Shown piece by piece: positions 43,601-58,600 of a DNA stretch of 64,000 bases. The notes beneath the pieces were generated by a model. That model ran no database searches. It saw only the letters and a program-made list of their open reading frames with translations, and had not been told where the DNA came from. The stretch is from contig JAGYXB010001862.1 of the NCBI GenBank assembly GCA_022495005.1, positions 1,550,001-1,614,000 of the forward strand. Reading direction: 5' to 3'. This DNA comes from Rhyacophila brunnea. Its lineage: Eukaryota; Arthropoda; Insecta; Trichoptera; Rhyacophilidae. The stretch's first letter is position 1. Every line of letters begins with the position of its first letter. The translations under genes and the position numbers were made by a program.

Positions 43601-46600
43601 TTTTTATCTCCGCAGTTCACTTGGTATCTTGCTAGATTTAAAAGCTGTTACCAAGAAACTTTTCACTTTGTATCTCGGAAAAATTTATAAGTACAAGAAA
43701 ACTGTTTTTCTACAGAACATTACTGTTAATAAAAATAGCAAACAACGTTATGTTTGGGCAATATTTTACTCTGTACTTAAAAGAGGTCATGTAAGTGACT
43801 TCTCTTATAGTATAAATATGAATTATGGGTTCCGTAGGTTATTCAAACGTGTAAGATATATTAAACAAAGAATATAGGAAATTGCGCTTTGATATATTTT
43901 CTTTCATTATTGTATAAACTTACTATTTGCAATTGTATCTATAAATCAACAAAATAAAAAAAAACTTTGTCATAATAATATATGATAGCTAAGCATGTAT
44001 TAAGTTTTCAATAAATTATCATATACATTAAATTTGCCTCAAAGTAATTAGCACATTTAATATCTATTAATATTGCAAGCTCCAATAAATAAATAAAAGA
44101 ATTTTCATTATTGACTAATGCGCGTCTTAAAAAATATATTATAAGACGAAACTGTTTTTAATTGGGCCTTTATTCTATATTTTATATGTTAAATAGTGAT
44201 ACTATGTACACAATTTTGTATAAAAATAGTATCTACGTAGTTGAAAATGATTTTATAATAATTTATGAAACAAGTTTATCACTTAGGTACTATTTACCAC
44301 CTATAAAGATTGCTTTGTGGGACGCGTTTTGTTCACATTGTGAGTTTTTATCAGGTAGCAACAACTTCTTCAAAAAATCTCAATATGTGAATTAAACACG
44401 TATCGTCAATCAATCCGATCAACTCATTTTATAAATTATTATGAGATAGCATCAAGTAAACGCCGAATCTTTTGAAAAAATCTTTTCTTTATTTCATATT
44501 TTAAATTATTTAAAAAAAATACAATAACTATATTGATACACTGAATATACATAAATAAAAAAATACATCAGATATATACCTACTAGAAAAATGTTTATCA
44601 AAAATATTAGCAAGTGCAGGTACGTTATAAATAAAATGTGGAGTGATCCAGGCATCAGTTAATAATTAGGGCTCATAATTGATACCTTGATTTAAAACAC
44701 AAAACTCGATAGCCAGCATGAGCGCAATTTGATATACATTTCATGTAAGAACTTCTAGTTAAATACACGTAGTTTAATTGGTAAAGCACATTGGCGCAAA
44801 TCTAGTGGTTACAGGTTTAAGTCCTATCAGCTGTTGTATAAAACAGAAAAAAAGAGTTTTTCTAGTTAGTATATAACTGAAGTGTTACATTCTCGAATCT
44901 TGAGAATTATTTGTTGAATAAAAGAAATAGTTTATATTGATACACATATATTTACATTTTGAGGTATGATTTTATATTTAAAATATTATAGCAGAATATA
45001 GAATGGTATTAAAAATTTATGTAATATTTATAATGAAATTCATAATGGTAAAAATATTAAAATTACTTTATGTATTTTTAATTTAGACATACGAGAGGCT
45101 CATGCCAGCCAACGCATGTGCTCGCTCGTAGGCGTGGAGGGCGGTCACGCGCTTGGAGGGTCACTCGGGGTCCTGAGGACCCTCTACAGGGTCGGTGTGC
45201 GGTACCTCACCCTCACGTCGACCTGCAACACACCCTGGGCGGAGTGCGCGCTGGCGGACTCACGAACCAAACTAGAGCACGGTGGACTCACCGCATTTGG
45301 AAAGGTTTGATTCAATTTTGCTACCCTATCTTAATATTACACAGGTATCGATTTGGTTACAGCTGACCTAATCTCACATCCAATCGATCTAATGGGACCC
45401 TTAACTTTATTCTAGAAAATGTTCAATTATACTGTGTAATTTTGATGAAGTGTAGTGATAGTTAAATTAGTACAATTAAGATAATCTCTATATATATAAA
45501 AATCTCGTGTCACGATGTTTGTGGTCGAACTCCTCCGAAATGGCTCGACCGATTTTTATGATTTTTTTTATGTATATTTGTTAGGTATGAGAATAGGTCA
45601 ACAAGTATATATCATACCGCTAGGTGATTAGGGTATCTCTATCCAGAAAATTTTTCTTTTATTTTTTTGACAATTTTTTTTTTGTATTTTTTTTATTATT
45701 TGTTATTAAAAAATACATTTAACTCCAAATTTTCGCTCTCCTACTCCTATTTTTTAATCGCGATTATATTATTTTTGTATGAACAAATTTAACCGTGGTT
45801 CGTATTTCAAACAGAACGAAATTATTTATGTTGTTGAATGACAGATGGCGTTACGTCCGAGAAGAATTCAAGAGAAGCGTCGCGTCATTTTGACATTTCA
45901 TTCGGCATATCACAACGCAGTGCGTGCAAAATTTTGTACGATTTATTTTAATTTATCTATTTTATGTGCGTGTATCAAAGTCACAATGCCAGCAAGACGC
46001 AAGGGGGGCCATTTGGGCTGTCGAACGAATAAAGCAACAAACATGCAAAATAGTAGAGCAGAAAGAACAGACGAACAAATCCAACAAGATGACAAAAATG
46101 TGCGTGTAAGCATGTCGCAATTGCGTGCATCTCAATCACAGGAGGCATGAGCTGAACGAAATCAACAACGACAATTGGAACGGAGCCAAGCGCACCGGTT
46201 CGTAGTTAACACACGCAGAGCAAATGACCGACAACGCCAACAAGTACATCGAACATTTATATCCGCTTCATTTCTTCGTCTCGCATTCGAGTACGAGCCA
46301 GATATTGAATATTCCGCTCATCCTAAAGTGCTGATTGGTGCTATGGACAAAGAATGTCCTCACTGTCATGCGCTCAAATTCAAACATGAGTCAGCAGGGA
46401 TGTGTTGCGCATCAGGAAAAGTGCAACTACCAGGAATTGAGATACCACTAGAACCATTGAACGGCTTGCTCATCGGCACGGTTCCAGATTGAAACCTGTT
46501 CCTGAAGTCCATTCGCACATTCAATTTATGCTTCCAAATGACTTCGTCCAGAGCAACAGAAATAGTTCACAATACTGCGGCAAATGGTCAACAATTCCAT

Positions 46601-49600
46601 TCTACGTTCAAAATCAAAGGCCAAGTATACCTCAAAGTAGGCTTATTGCTGCCAATGCCAAACGAACCACATAAATTTTTACAAATCTACTTCATAGGCG
46701 GTGAGGACATCAATCATCTGGATGCACGTTGCGGCTACAATAGCCTCAATTCGCCTAATGCCAGGCGCATCGTCGGCGAACTGGACGCCCTGTTGAATGA
46801 GCAAAATGAATTATTGAAATCCTTCAAAGCACACATGCACGAATTGCAAAGTGACAATCACGCTATTGTCATCAATCCTGATAAAACATCAGCTGGAGAG
46901 CACGTGTGCCTGTTGTTGACGACATTGCTGGAATCATAGTTGGCGACCGCACATCGACGCGAAAAATCGTTATTCGAAGATGAAACAATAATTTGGAGTT
47001 CATCGCTGACACACACTGTTCATACGACGCTCTCCAATATCCGCTAAAGGGACAAGACGGATATTGCATAAACATTAAACAACGAGATCCTGTCACAGGT
47101 AATTCATTCATTATGAACATCATTACTCATTTTGAATTGAGAAAATGAATGGTTGATGTTTTTTGTTTTTATCGGCGGTCATCGTCTACAGCGCTCTATT
47201 CCTCTTTCTGTCATAGATCCCATCCCCACACACTTACGATACATTCGTTATTTTTTATTTAACAACCAAAATATTCACTATAAATAATTTATATGGCAGA
47301 ACAACGTTTGCCGGGTCAGCTAGTAATGATATAATATTATATTTTTTTATATACATAAATTCATCGAGTTAAGCAGCTCTCTTGACTATGACTGCCTATG
47401 GCTATAATTCATATACTGTCTCCTGGGTTTCGAGACATTTCAACCCTGGGGACTCTCTAATTTGAAGGCGGTGGCAGAGATTGATCGTCGGTTGACCGAC
47501 AGAACGAAGCGAATATGAAAAAATAATAATCAAGAAATAACGCGGTCACTGTTTTCGAAACACATGAGGCATCCAAGGAACTGGATGAAATATTTGCCAA
47601 ACTTAATTTGAATAAAATTATATAACTAGCATACTTACTTAATATTTCTCTTCATTATAAGTAATAATATTTTTGTTGTGAAAATATTTAGTGAGAACTA
47701 CACTCTGCGATCTCTTTGTCACTCTCACGGTATATCGATCAAAGAAATTACTAAAGTCTACATTGCATGTTGTGGATTAATGGCACACTAGTTATTTTCT
47801 ATGGTTTGAATGAGGTGAACACATTCTTCAAATATTCTAAATTCGACATCGTTGGAATTTCTAGGAATATGAATGATAATATAGTTGAAATTACAGATCG
47901 AGAAACCGCTTGGTATTTACTATATAAACACATGCTAATGATAACGTCTGTTATGGTTTACATGACAAATGATCTAAAAGCTCAAGAAAAAATGATACAA
48001 GTGGTCTAAGATGAGAATTCAATGGATATGTAAAAAACTGGTTTGATAATAATGACAAGAGCCCGAAATTAAACAGGATTCTTAATCTTTATTTTTACTT
48101 GTGTACATGTAACAGATCTCTACGATAAAATAGGGCAGACAAAAAATATTATACGAGTACTATACTTCGCTCCTAAATGTGTTTGAAAAATAGAGAGAAA
48201 GTAGGCATAATATCTAAATTTATTTGTGTAGTGCAGGGGTGGCGTAGATTTTTATACTTAGGAGCGAAGAAACAAAAAAAAATGTTGATTCGAGCAAGCA
48301 CCTTTTCTCCAAAGATTTTTTTTTGCTCTACCTTCTAAAAAACAAAAAAAATGCGAACAGCTTTTCTCCCGTATATTGGACAAGCCTGTATTAGAAACTT
48401 GTTTTAGCTTTTCTTTTTGTCAGGTTTTTCATCGAAAAGAAATATGCACCCAGAGTCTAAGGGACTTTTCCATATTTACCAGAAGCTACGTCTCATCGAT
48501 GCACTTTAATTTTTTTGGACGTTTCGTGTCGTCCCGGTTGATATTCTACCGTAGGTAGTTCTATCACGTGCAAGTAGAATTTCCGCACGTGCCTAACACT
48601 TATATAAGTTTTCTGCATGCGAAATGTTTGCTACCGCTAGTAATGAAATTCAAACGGTCTGACATCAGAATTGGTGGAATTGCTGTATATCATTCTAACG
48701 GCAGGGAAAATAATGTGAATATCATTAAAATTTCAACTTACCTTATAGAGTTACAACTCACCAAATTAGGCTTTCTCAAATAATTATCTACACGATTTTG
48801 CTTGACTGTGTTATTGACAGTAATACTTCAAATAGATTATAATCACGTTGCAGCGCGCGTATTGTCAGTTTTTGCACAACACAGCTGACAATGCAGTTTG
48901 TTATTTTGAGGTTATGTGATTATTATTTCAACTGGGTTTCAGTAGCGCCATGTGCGAAGCATTACATTGGTCAGTTTATGAGTTCCTTCACAAACCAGTT
49001 CCATCAGATTTCAGTTGCGCCGTGGGAGGATGGCCTAAGCTGCTGCTATGGGGAAAAAGGTATAACGTCGTTTTTCTTGGTATTTAAAATGTTATCAGTC
49101 TGATGGTCCCATCCCGTAGAACATTATGGACCTTAAAATGAACATTTTCAGTTAGCGAAATCTGCCAAAATCGCCATAACAACAATGAGGTCACCTCAAG
49201 CGTATCGTGCTTCATCATGAACCGCACTAGTCAGTGAAGGTTTTTTTCCTACGCATTTTAGTCTTTCTTTGTTTTTAGTGGTTTTATCTGTAGATTTTCT
49301 ATTAAACTATTATCTATTTCTGCTGTTTGAGTCTATTACAACATATGGTCACCTGGTTGGCTTCTGTTCAAAATATTATCTGTGGATGCAATATCGTAAA
49401 TTATTTTAACGTACGAATACATAGAAACTATTAAAATTAATTGAAGTTAGCATGAATAATGCATAATAATTCAAAATACTAATGCATTAGATTTGGCACT
49501 CCCTATCATTGAATTTATAGTGATAGTGATCATTCAAAATATTCTGCAAAATGACGAAACCGTAGACCAAATTAGTCGATGGCACGTGGCAGCACATAAC

Positions 49601-52600
49601 GTGATGATAAAGTATTTGAAGCATTAGATTTACCTACTTGGAAAGAATTTTAATAAAACACTTAATATGTTGAGTGGCATTTCAATGACTTTGATAAACT
49701 AGTAGTACATCTAATTCATGATTAAATTTTTAAATATAACATTATAATTCAAATTGAATACTAATGATTCGATATTGTTCATCAAAAATTCTGGGATTAC
49801 GATTGAAACAGTAGGAATTTCCTATATTTTATTTATAACAATTACGATATCTGATTTAACCATCAAATTTTAGTAATCGTTAGGCAATATCATTTTTATC
49901 TTGTTACTTCATAATTTGATAATAATAAAATTTACTTTTCAATTATTAAATTATTCGGTATGTAAAACGAGTATTAGTATTTTTCCATTAATAACACTGT
50001 ATGATGGTTACTCTCTTTTATTAATTCGTTTTGTTTTACCATCAGCCAATGGTGATGTTTTAACAATAATTAATGGTTATAGGCATACCATGGACTAGCT
50101 GACGCATTTCAACAAGTTCGTTACCAATGCCTGAATCAAGTATAAATACAGCGAATCAAAAAAACGCATGATCGAATTCGTAAATTGTACTTACACCGCA
50201 CGTTTACTTATTGTTTAATTATTTATAATAATTTAATAATTATGTTACTAAGCTATAATAAAAAACAAAATACCTAAATAAACTATGTACTAATTATATT
50301 ATGTAAAACAGCGTGAACATAGGTTTGAAGTATGTAAGAATTTAAGATTTATAATTTCGTTGGCTATGTAGAGACATGTTGTAATTCCATCCATGAAAAG
50401 ATGTTCGTGTTTTTGTTTTTATATAAAAAATACTTTCAGTGTATATTTTCAACTACAGTACCTACATAATGTTTGCGTATGTTTTGTAACTTGCTTTCGG
50501 GAAATAAATTTGCTTTTTATATTATAGAATAAAAAGTACACGTTTTATAAAAAAGTGCCTTTACTTTTTACGTATAGAAATGAATCAAATTACAAATTAA
50601 TAGAGTTATTTTATAATAAAAAGGAATACAAAAAAAAAACATTATATTTTGTATAGTATGGAGGTTATTTATTAATAAATGTAGGTAATATTATTAAGGA
50701 CACAAATGCACTTATAATATAATAAAATTATGGATGTAATAAATACAACGTATTATGATTGAAAAGTCTAATTTATTACTTATATATTGAAACATTTTTT
50801 TATACCGAAGTATATTTTTTATATTTTCTTAATATAATGAAAAAGATGCAATGAAATTTCATTTACAATTAACACATCTTTCTTACATAGCTACTTAAAC
50901 TGTTGTATAGTATGAAACATTTTTAATGAATTTTTAGTTATCACTATATACGTAGATATGTTGTTAAAATATAATATGTTAATAACAATGACATTAATAT
51001 GGACGAAGCATCTAGAAAATAAAATGACACTCACTTTGTGTCGGGTCTGCCGGATGGCGAAATTCATATTTTAATATCGGTAGCCTACGCTCAAATGAAC
51101 ATTCTGCCAAGCGGTCTGGCGACACCGCTGGGTCTGCCCATACAAAATTTCTGACTGTCGGGTTTCGACTCCGCCGTTATTATTGTGTTACAAAATGCCA
51201 ATGTGCCTAGTTAAAAATTGTAAAAAAAATCTACTAAACACTCCAAGAAAGATGGGATATCACTTTTCATGTGTTAGTATTATTTATTATTTATAAAATG
51301 CCATTTTAAGATAATGTTTATTCAATGCAATTGAATGACAGAAACCATTGGACAGTCACCTGATATGCGTCTAATCTCCGAGAAGTCGTAAGTAACCGAG
51401 GATCTGTTTCTAACGCAATGAGTCATGACACTAATACGCCATTACAATAAAGGTTATATTACTATAAATTCTCGAAGCTTGTATCGCATAATGGAAATGG
51501 ATGCGTCATATGGTCACGTGACATCTACCTATACATCTGTGAATGACTTTCATTCACGATTTCTCGCGCGCGCCGGTATGAAGTGAGTTGTCCATTTAAT
51601 AATGTCATTGGTTAATAAAAACAGTTCCACAATCATTACATTAAAAACACAATTTTGTGTAAGTATATTTCCGGATTTAATGTTTTTTTTTAAATACTTG
51701 CTTTTCCCTCTACTACCCGCCACATCTCCACACCCGTTATGCAGGCGTATACCGTGGCGTAACGAACGATAGGCGCTGTTCAAATTTGTGCCGAAAGTGT
51801 CCCAGGAGCAACTTCCCAAGACCTTGGTTGGCGTGCACTAGAGTGTGCGTGATCCCTACTACGGCCAATTCTCGATGAGAAAAGACCTCCTCGCTCGCCG
51901 TATAATGCCGCCGTACTATCGTTTACTTATTTATAGTGTAATAATAATATTTTATGTTTCAATTTTTTGAACCATTGTCCAAAATGACAACTCCAAAATG
52001 ACTGAATATTTATTTTATTCATTTATATTAATAATATAGTAAATGGTATGTCAGTTAAGAAGCACCAAATAATATGTCTACTTTGTTTTTAAAAATACCA
52101 TAATTATCATTAATTTATCGAATAAAATCGTATCTGTAATCAATGCTATGGTATGGGTCTTATTGCATCATTATTTTGACATCACAATATATATATATAT
52201 ATAATATACTGTCCGAATGTAAAAGAACACAAATTTTCTTTGTGTAAGTCGCAGATGGGAAAAATGATCCATATTCAACGATGATTTTAAGATTATCTGG
52301 ATACAGAAAAAGAAAGAATAAAATAACTTATTCGAAAAATGAAAATAATGGACTGCAATCTAAATAAGTGATTTCTTTGAGAATTTTATTTATATTCGCA
52401 TTTTATAAAATACATACATCGGTATGATAACAATAATATTAGATAAATATGACAATGTAAATAGCCTACATCATTTCATTATATTTATATGATTATTGTA
52501 TATATTCCATTAAATAAAGTAAGTAAATAAATAACCAACTAGCCCCACCAAATAAAAACCAATTCATGAAGGTAGTTCTACACAATAATATGTAGTAGGT

Positions 52601-55600
52601 TAATTGGTAACTATGCATTCTTACATCCAACAACACTCAAAGAAAACTAATCCAGAATCTAATCCAAGGAAAACATTTTAACTAAGATTCATTGTTTGTA
52701 GCCGTAGGTACAATAATACAATATTGCTGTGATGATTGATAGATATTATTTATTTTATATTTTCACTTAATTTTTTTTTTTGATGAAACTACTCCTTTCT
52801 TCTATTAGATTATATTTTCTGTGTATACCAGAGCTTCTGAACTAGAATATTGCCAACGATTGTAAGGTACAAGATTTTGTTGCATACATCAATGGTTAGT
52901 TGAATTAAGAATTCAAAAAGGTAATTTTAAACATTTTTTATCAGGAATCGTGAGCAGCTTTTTAAAGCATAGACGAAGAAGAAATTACCTGTGGTGTCTC
53001 AAACAAGTGCAAATATATGTTTTTTAAAGAATTAATCACCGATCAATAACTTTATTGTAATATTGTTTTTGTTCAATAGAACTATCTATTATTATTTTAT
53101 TTATTTATTTATTAAAACAGTATTATTTCATAACAGTTAGGAAATGCATCATAATACGGAGTATAAATGACTAAAAAAGATGACAACATGTCATATTGAA
53201 CAATGCGACATGTCTAACTACTGCCAAATACTAGAGAAGAAGTGATGAATTCTTAGAGCTCTGTGCAGATAGCATAATCATGAAATTGACCCCCAAAAAT
53301 CACACAAAATACGAAACAATAAAATAACACAAGAAAACTACAAAATATCTAATTATGGCCATTAATAATTAAAGAAATAAATGGAGTAAAATAATTGAAA
53401 TAAATACAGAATAAATATATTATATAAATATATATGAAAAGTAAACTTGAAATATATAAAAATAAATATGACAATAATGTATAAAACGATATAGTAGCAC
53501 AAAAGCAAATAATTTTGTTAATTGCCAATGATGAACATATTCTTTAATAAAAAATACACTGAAGATAATTATTAGCATTAGTTGTTATAGTAGGTACCTA
53601 CCCAGTATTAGATGTCATGGAACATAATATTATATGAAATCTGGCGACATGCAAGTTTGCACAATTATTATCGTTAGGTTTTAATATGACATTGAATAAT
53701 ATAAGTATGTTATACTATTACAAAACAACATTATTAAAAAAAAAATCATCTGGCCATTTTTCAAATAAAATCTGCAAAAATGTGTAAATGCTTAAAAATA
53801 AATAAATAAAAAAATAAAAACTCCTTTCAGTGCCCCGCGAAAATTATGTTAGTATTCCGTCATATGTAAAAGGTTGGGAAACAATATCATATTATACTGT
53901 GTGAGTTTATACATGGACATATTGAAATCATTACTAACATGGCGGGTATAAGGAAATATACGTGTATGTGGCTTTTCGATTTCCTACGCATTTTTTCTGT
54001 AACATTTGTCAAAATTTTGCTCGATACCTCTGAGGGCACGTCCACGTGTACACGTGTCTACAATACCGTGGAGGGCGACGACACAATAAGGCAAAATGAC
54101 AGAGCACAAAAATGATTTCAAAATCAGATGTAAATAATATTCAAAAAGGTTTTTTAGTATAACGTATATTTTCAAAGTATCCTACTTACACCTATATTGG
54201 ACGAGTGTTCTGGGATTTATTCTGTGCACCTGGAAAGTTTAATGACAAAAAAACGATATTAATTAAATCAGTACGATTTATTTTTATTAAATTGCCTCAT
54301 TACTGAGGATTATTATCTTCATGAATAATTACTACTTTTCGTACAATTCATGAACTCCTGACGTAGAACTTAAATGATTGCCGACACCGATAAAAATCCT
54401 GTCACATTCACGAATTGAGCAGTTTAACATACAAGAATTCTTTCTCTTCCTTTATGCCACTTACGTTGCCTATGATGAGTTTTCCAAGATATTACCCTCA
54501 CCCCCTCCCAAGTGACTTGGGAAAATAACTGAGGAGTTCATCTCATACATATAGTTGAGAGTATATCTTTTATTCTGACTTTTTAAACGACGGACTATTT
54601 TGTGCGTATTTTACAATGACTTGCAATAATATTCTATACATTTTTATCGCGCCGCATTTTACAATTGTGATATACATTTTAAATAAAATAATGTAGCATT
54701 ACACACTGATGTGGAATGGGCAGTATGATTATAATGTTCTGCTTTTATGAAATATTAAAATCACTATTAAATAGCAAGTCGCACACCACGCGACGTTTGC
54801 ACACATATGGAGCAATGCCAAACAGATAATACATTATTAACTTTACTATTATTAATAAAAACGTAAGTATTTTATGAAAAGTTATTACCTGTCTTATATA
54901 ATATAATTTATAGTTACGAAGTCACGCTTACTTTTCCATATTCGTTTCCTATTTGGAACTTAGTACGTTATCAATCAAATAGTGTCACTTCTAAGAATTT
55001 CTGCAAAAAGCCAATTTTCTCAATGATTTAACTAACTTTTCATGTGATAATATGGTAAGTGAAATAACAGAGTTCAATATCTTATAAGATCAAAATGAAT
55101 GCTTAAAATAAGTAAATTTACATCAATTAAAATATACCTAATTGGAATAAAAAAAAATACTTTGATAATTTGTTAAAGTTGTATTTTTTTTGTACTTTTC
55201 CACAGTTAATTTATAATTTTAACCTACTACTTGTTTCATCCAGATTGACATAACTAAAACATAATTAAAAAACTTTGAACAATATAATATTTATAAAATC
55301 AGTTGTTGTTAAGGGCGGTGATCGTTTAATATTCCTTGTGTACCACTGTATAACAGCATTATTCCAGTGGTTGTCCACTCCATTGCCATTTCATCTACTT
55401 GGCGACCTCTATCACATTGAGAAATCGTGTTTGCTTCCTTATAAATTTATTTATTTTGTAGTCGTTATGCATTACATTCATCTTATCATGCCACGTTAGG
55501 CTAATTGTATTGTTTATATTTCTCTTACATTAAGAGTCCATGTTTTTAAGTATATATGAGTACTGGTAGCACACAATGGTTGAATACTTCACATTTGATA

Positions 55601-58600
55601 ATGTTCACTACAAAATAATTATTTTTTGTGAAGATTGGTAATAAAAAAAGGTTCAATGGGATACTTACTCTATTTAAGTATTTTATTACAATTTCAATAG
55701 TTGGCCACATTCTCTTAAATTATTCTTTCACTATTTTATACAAATTTTACTTACCAGTTTTATTAGGAGTAGAAACATGTTATTTCTAACAAACTAATGA
55801 AAATATAACTAACATCTATGGATTGTTTCTCGACTGTGGTCATGCGGGAATAGAAATATTAAATAGGCACTCCATGTGTATTTCGTTTAATATTGAGCAG
55901 AGCACGTACGTCCTTTTCGATATAATATATCGCATATATATGACCATTCACAATTCCTACGACACGTGCTTCCAAAGCACTCCACTCTCTAAGGACGAAC
56001 TAATTTTCAACACGTTCCACATGCATCTCGAAAAAATAATAATAAATCACTGCGAAGGGGAAAGTAATCTTTCTTTTGTTGTTAGGCGTACACACTCAAA
56101 ATAAAAAAGACTAACTTCACGTCTCATGGTTAAAAACATTTTCGGGGTATTTACTATTTATAATCGTGTTATTTATTTATTTTAATTTTTTCAGTACATA
56201 CATCAGCAATAAATAAATATTTTTTGCTACGCTTGCAATTACTGTGGTGAAGGCTATATACTTATATCGTTCAGTCTATTAAATTACATTTATTCATTTC
56301 AGGAACATGTCTTCCACTGCGCTAGTTATATTGTAAAATACTCACTACATAAATCAAAATGTTGTTTTAAAGATAACTGGGGAATTAACACTGACTTTAA
56401 TACATCAATAGCCTATGATGAATAATAATAAAAAAATAATAATACATGTGATCATAAATATTAGTGACCATCTTATAAGTACACATAGCATAATAGAAAT
56501 GAGGAGATATTTTTATATTGTAACATCTTTTTGTTAAGTCAAAATTCAATTTTGAAATATATGCATTTTATACTCAATACTTAATGATATAAATTCAAAA
56601 CAAATGAATGTTTCTTTCTCTCAATTTTATTACGCACTGGCATGAAGTAAGGAAGCTAAATTATGTTGATATATTTACAAATTATCAACTTTTTTTGTTT
56701 TTTAACACAGTTTGTTTCTGTTTTATTATCGCCATATAATACTCTAGTTGTATGTAATATTAAAATTACTTCCAAATAGAAAGTCCCACACTATATCACA
56801 TTTCTTCACATAGACAGTAGCACTAGATAGCTAGTATATTATATATTGTATTTTCAATTACTTTTAATCTAGAGTAATGGGTTAATTGGTTGTGCAAATG
56901 GCCTAGGACAATTTCGTATAAGAAGTTAATTAAGAGTTAATAAACATATTGGCTTCAATTACGGAGAAAATAAGCATTTACATTTAATATATTTGGCGTA
57001 CCTACATAAAACCACATGTCTGCAAAGTTTTCTTATTATTATTAGTAATAATTTAAGTAACAGAATTTTATTATTAGTTTGAGCAAAATTAAGTTCGTGA
57101 TCTGAATTGCTTTAAAAATACAAAGAAACCTGAATTGTATTATTCATGTTATGTTAATAAAAGAAGTTTTCAGAATCATTTCATAAATGTAATTTAATTT
57201 TAAATTTCACCCTTTAGCCACGAGTTGAATGTATTAAAGCAAATACTCCATTGGTATCCTTTTAGCTTACTGTATTCTACGTTGATTTTAACCATTAAAA
57301 ATAAATATAGAATATTTTTTGCGATTTCATTGTTATACAAAGCACCTTTTCTGTATTATTTTATATTTTACAGCTTATTTGCTAACCAATCAACAATGTT
57401 TTTCTTATCTATTAAACATAAATATGCGTAAAATATATAGTTATCACGAAACCTTATATTTATGTAGCAAAACAGATGAATAAATTATATATTTAAGTGC
57501 GTGTCTTTGTATGTGTGTAAAAAAACATCTTTATACCTGTAGCGGAAATGGAAAGATAATGAGTAATCGTGTTCTTTATTTTGTTTTTCCCTTTATATTC
57601 TATTTAGTGTATTTGAACCTACTAGGCCCTTTTAGGGCACACATTTTATTACAATTACCTTCTTATTAAGTAATTTTATTGCAACAGTAATAAAAAAGAT
57701 ACAATAAGATTGTTCAACCACGTTTAAAAAACAACTAATTGCAATGTTATATAAAACAAACATAATTTTGTAATTAATTTATGTTAGTGTAAAGTATTTG
57801 AGATGTTGAGTCACAAAATCCGCGTTGGAGAATTTTTCTATTTAACAACAAAAATCACAGAATACGTTTATCATCTACTATGACTGCGTCAATAAATATA
57901 ATATTATTTTATAGTCATATTTATTGATATGATACAATGATGATAGTTACGTAAATTTGCAAAGAAATATCACGTAATTTATAAAAAAACGGGTTCTAAA
58001 AATATCCATCGAATGTTTTGAATCCAGATTGGTTGCTGCGACTCGAAGACTCATTTAAACATTGTAATTTGGAAATAATAATTCAATTTATTTCAATTTC
58101 ATTTTTTTTTAAACATATTGTGGACATTAAAAATTATAAGTTTAAGACGTTCAGAACATGACATTTAGAAACAAAGATATATACAAATGACAGTATTACA
58201 TAAAAAAAGAGATAGATGAGTATATAAGTTAGATAGGTACAAGGAAGTACACCGGATGAGTTAAGCAGACCCTATTTTAAAAATTTATAAAACAACGTCC
58301 ACCTAAACTTGTTCTCACGTAGGTGGAATATATCAACACCCGAAGCAATTTCGTCAAACATAGCTATCGCCCTCCCAATTGGCATTACCAGTGACAGGTT
58401 GGTTCTGCACCTAGGGACAATAAGCAACTGATGGTCTCTATTTCTAAGATAGTTATCAGGGACACACAGGTCAACACTGCCCAGAATGGCAGAGTTCTCA
58501 TTTATACCTCGTATAAGTTGAAAAAAATACGTAGCTAAATAAAGATTTCTTCTAAATTGCAGACTGCATTATAATATTATCATCATTCAAAATTTAATGT

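Noticed and set aside
43560..43877. 105-codon open frame, Lys-rich
   Set aside because: Could be chance in AT-rich DNA; no homology visible and no promoter or splice support.
47767..48009. 80-codon open frame in intron 4
   Set aside because: No domain, no splice partner, AT-rich codon use like the surrounding intron; probably chance.
36724..53872. hAT element spanning 36.7 to 53.9 kb from two matching termini
   Set aside because: The ends are 17 kb apart with host exons between them, and similarity is short; at best two solo relics.
55823..56104. 93-codon open frame with several Cys and His
   Set aside because: No ordered zinc-finger spacing or recognised family; not supported as a gene.
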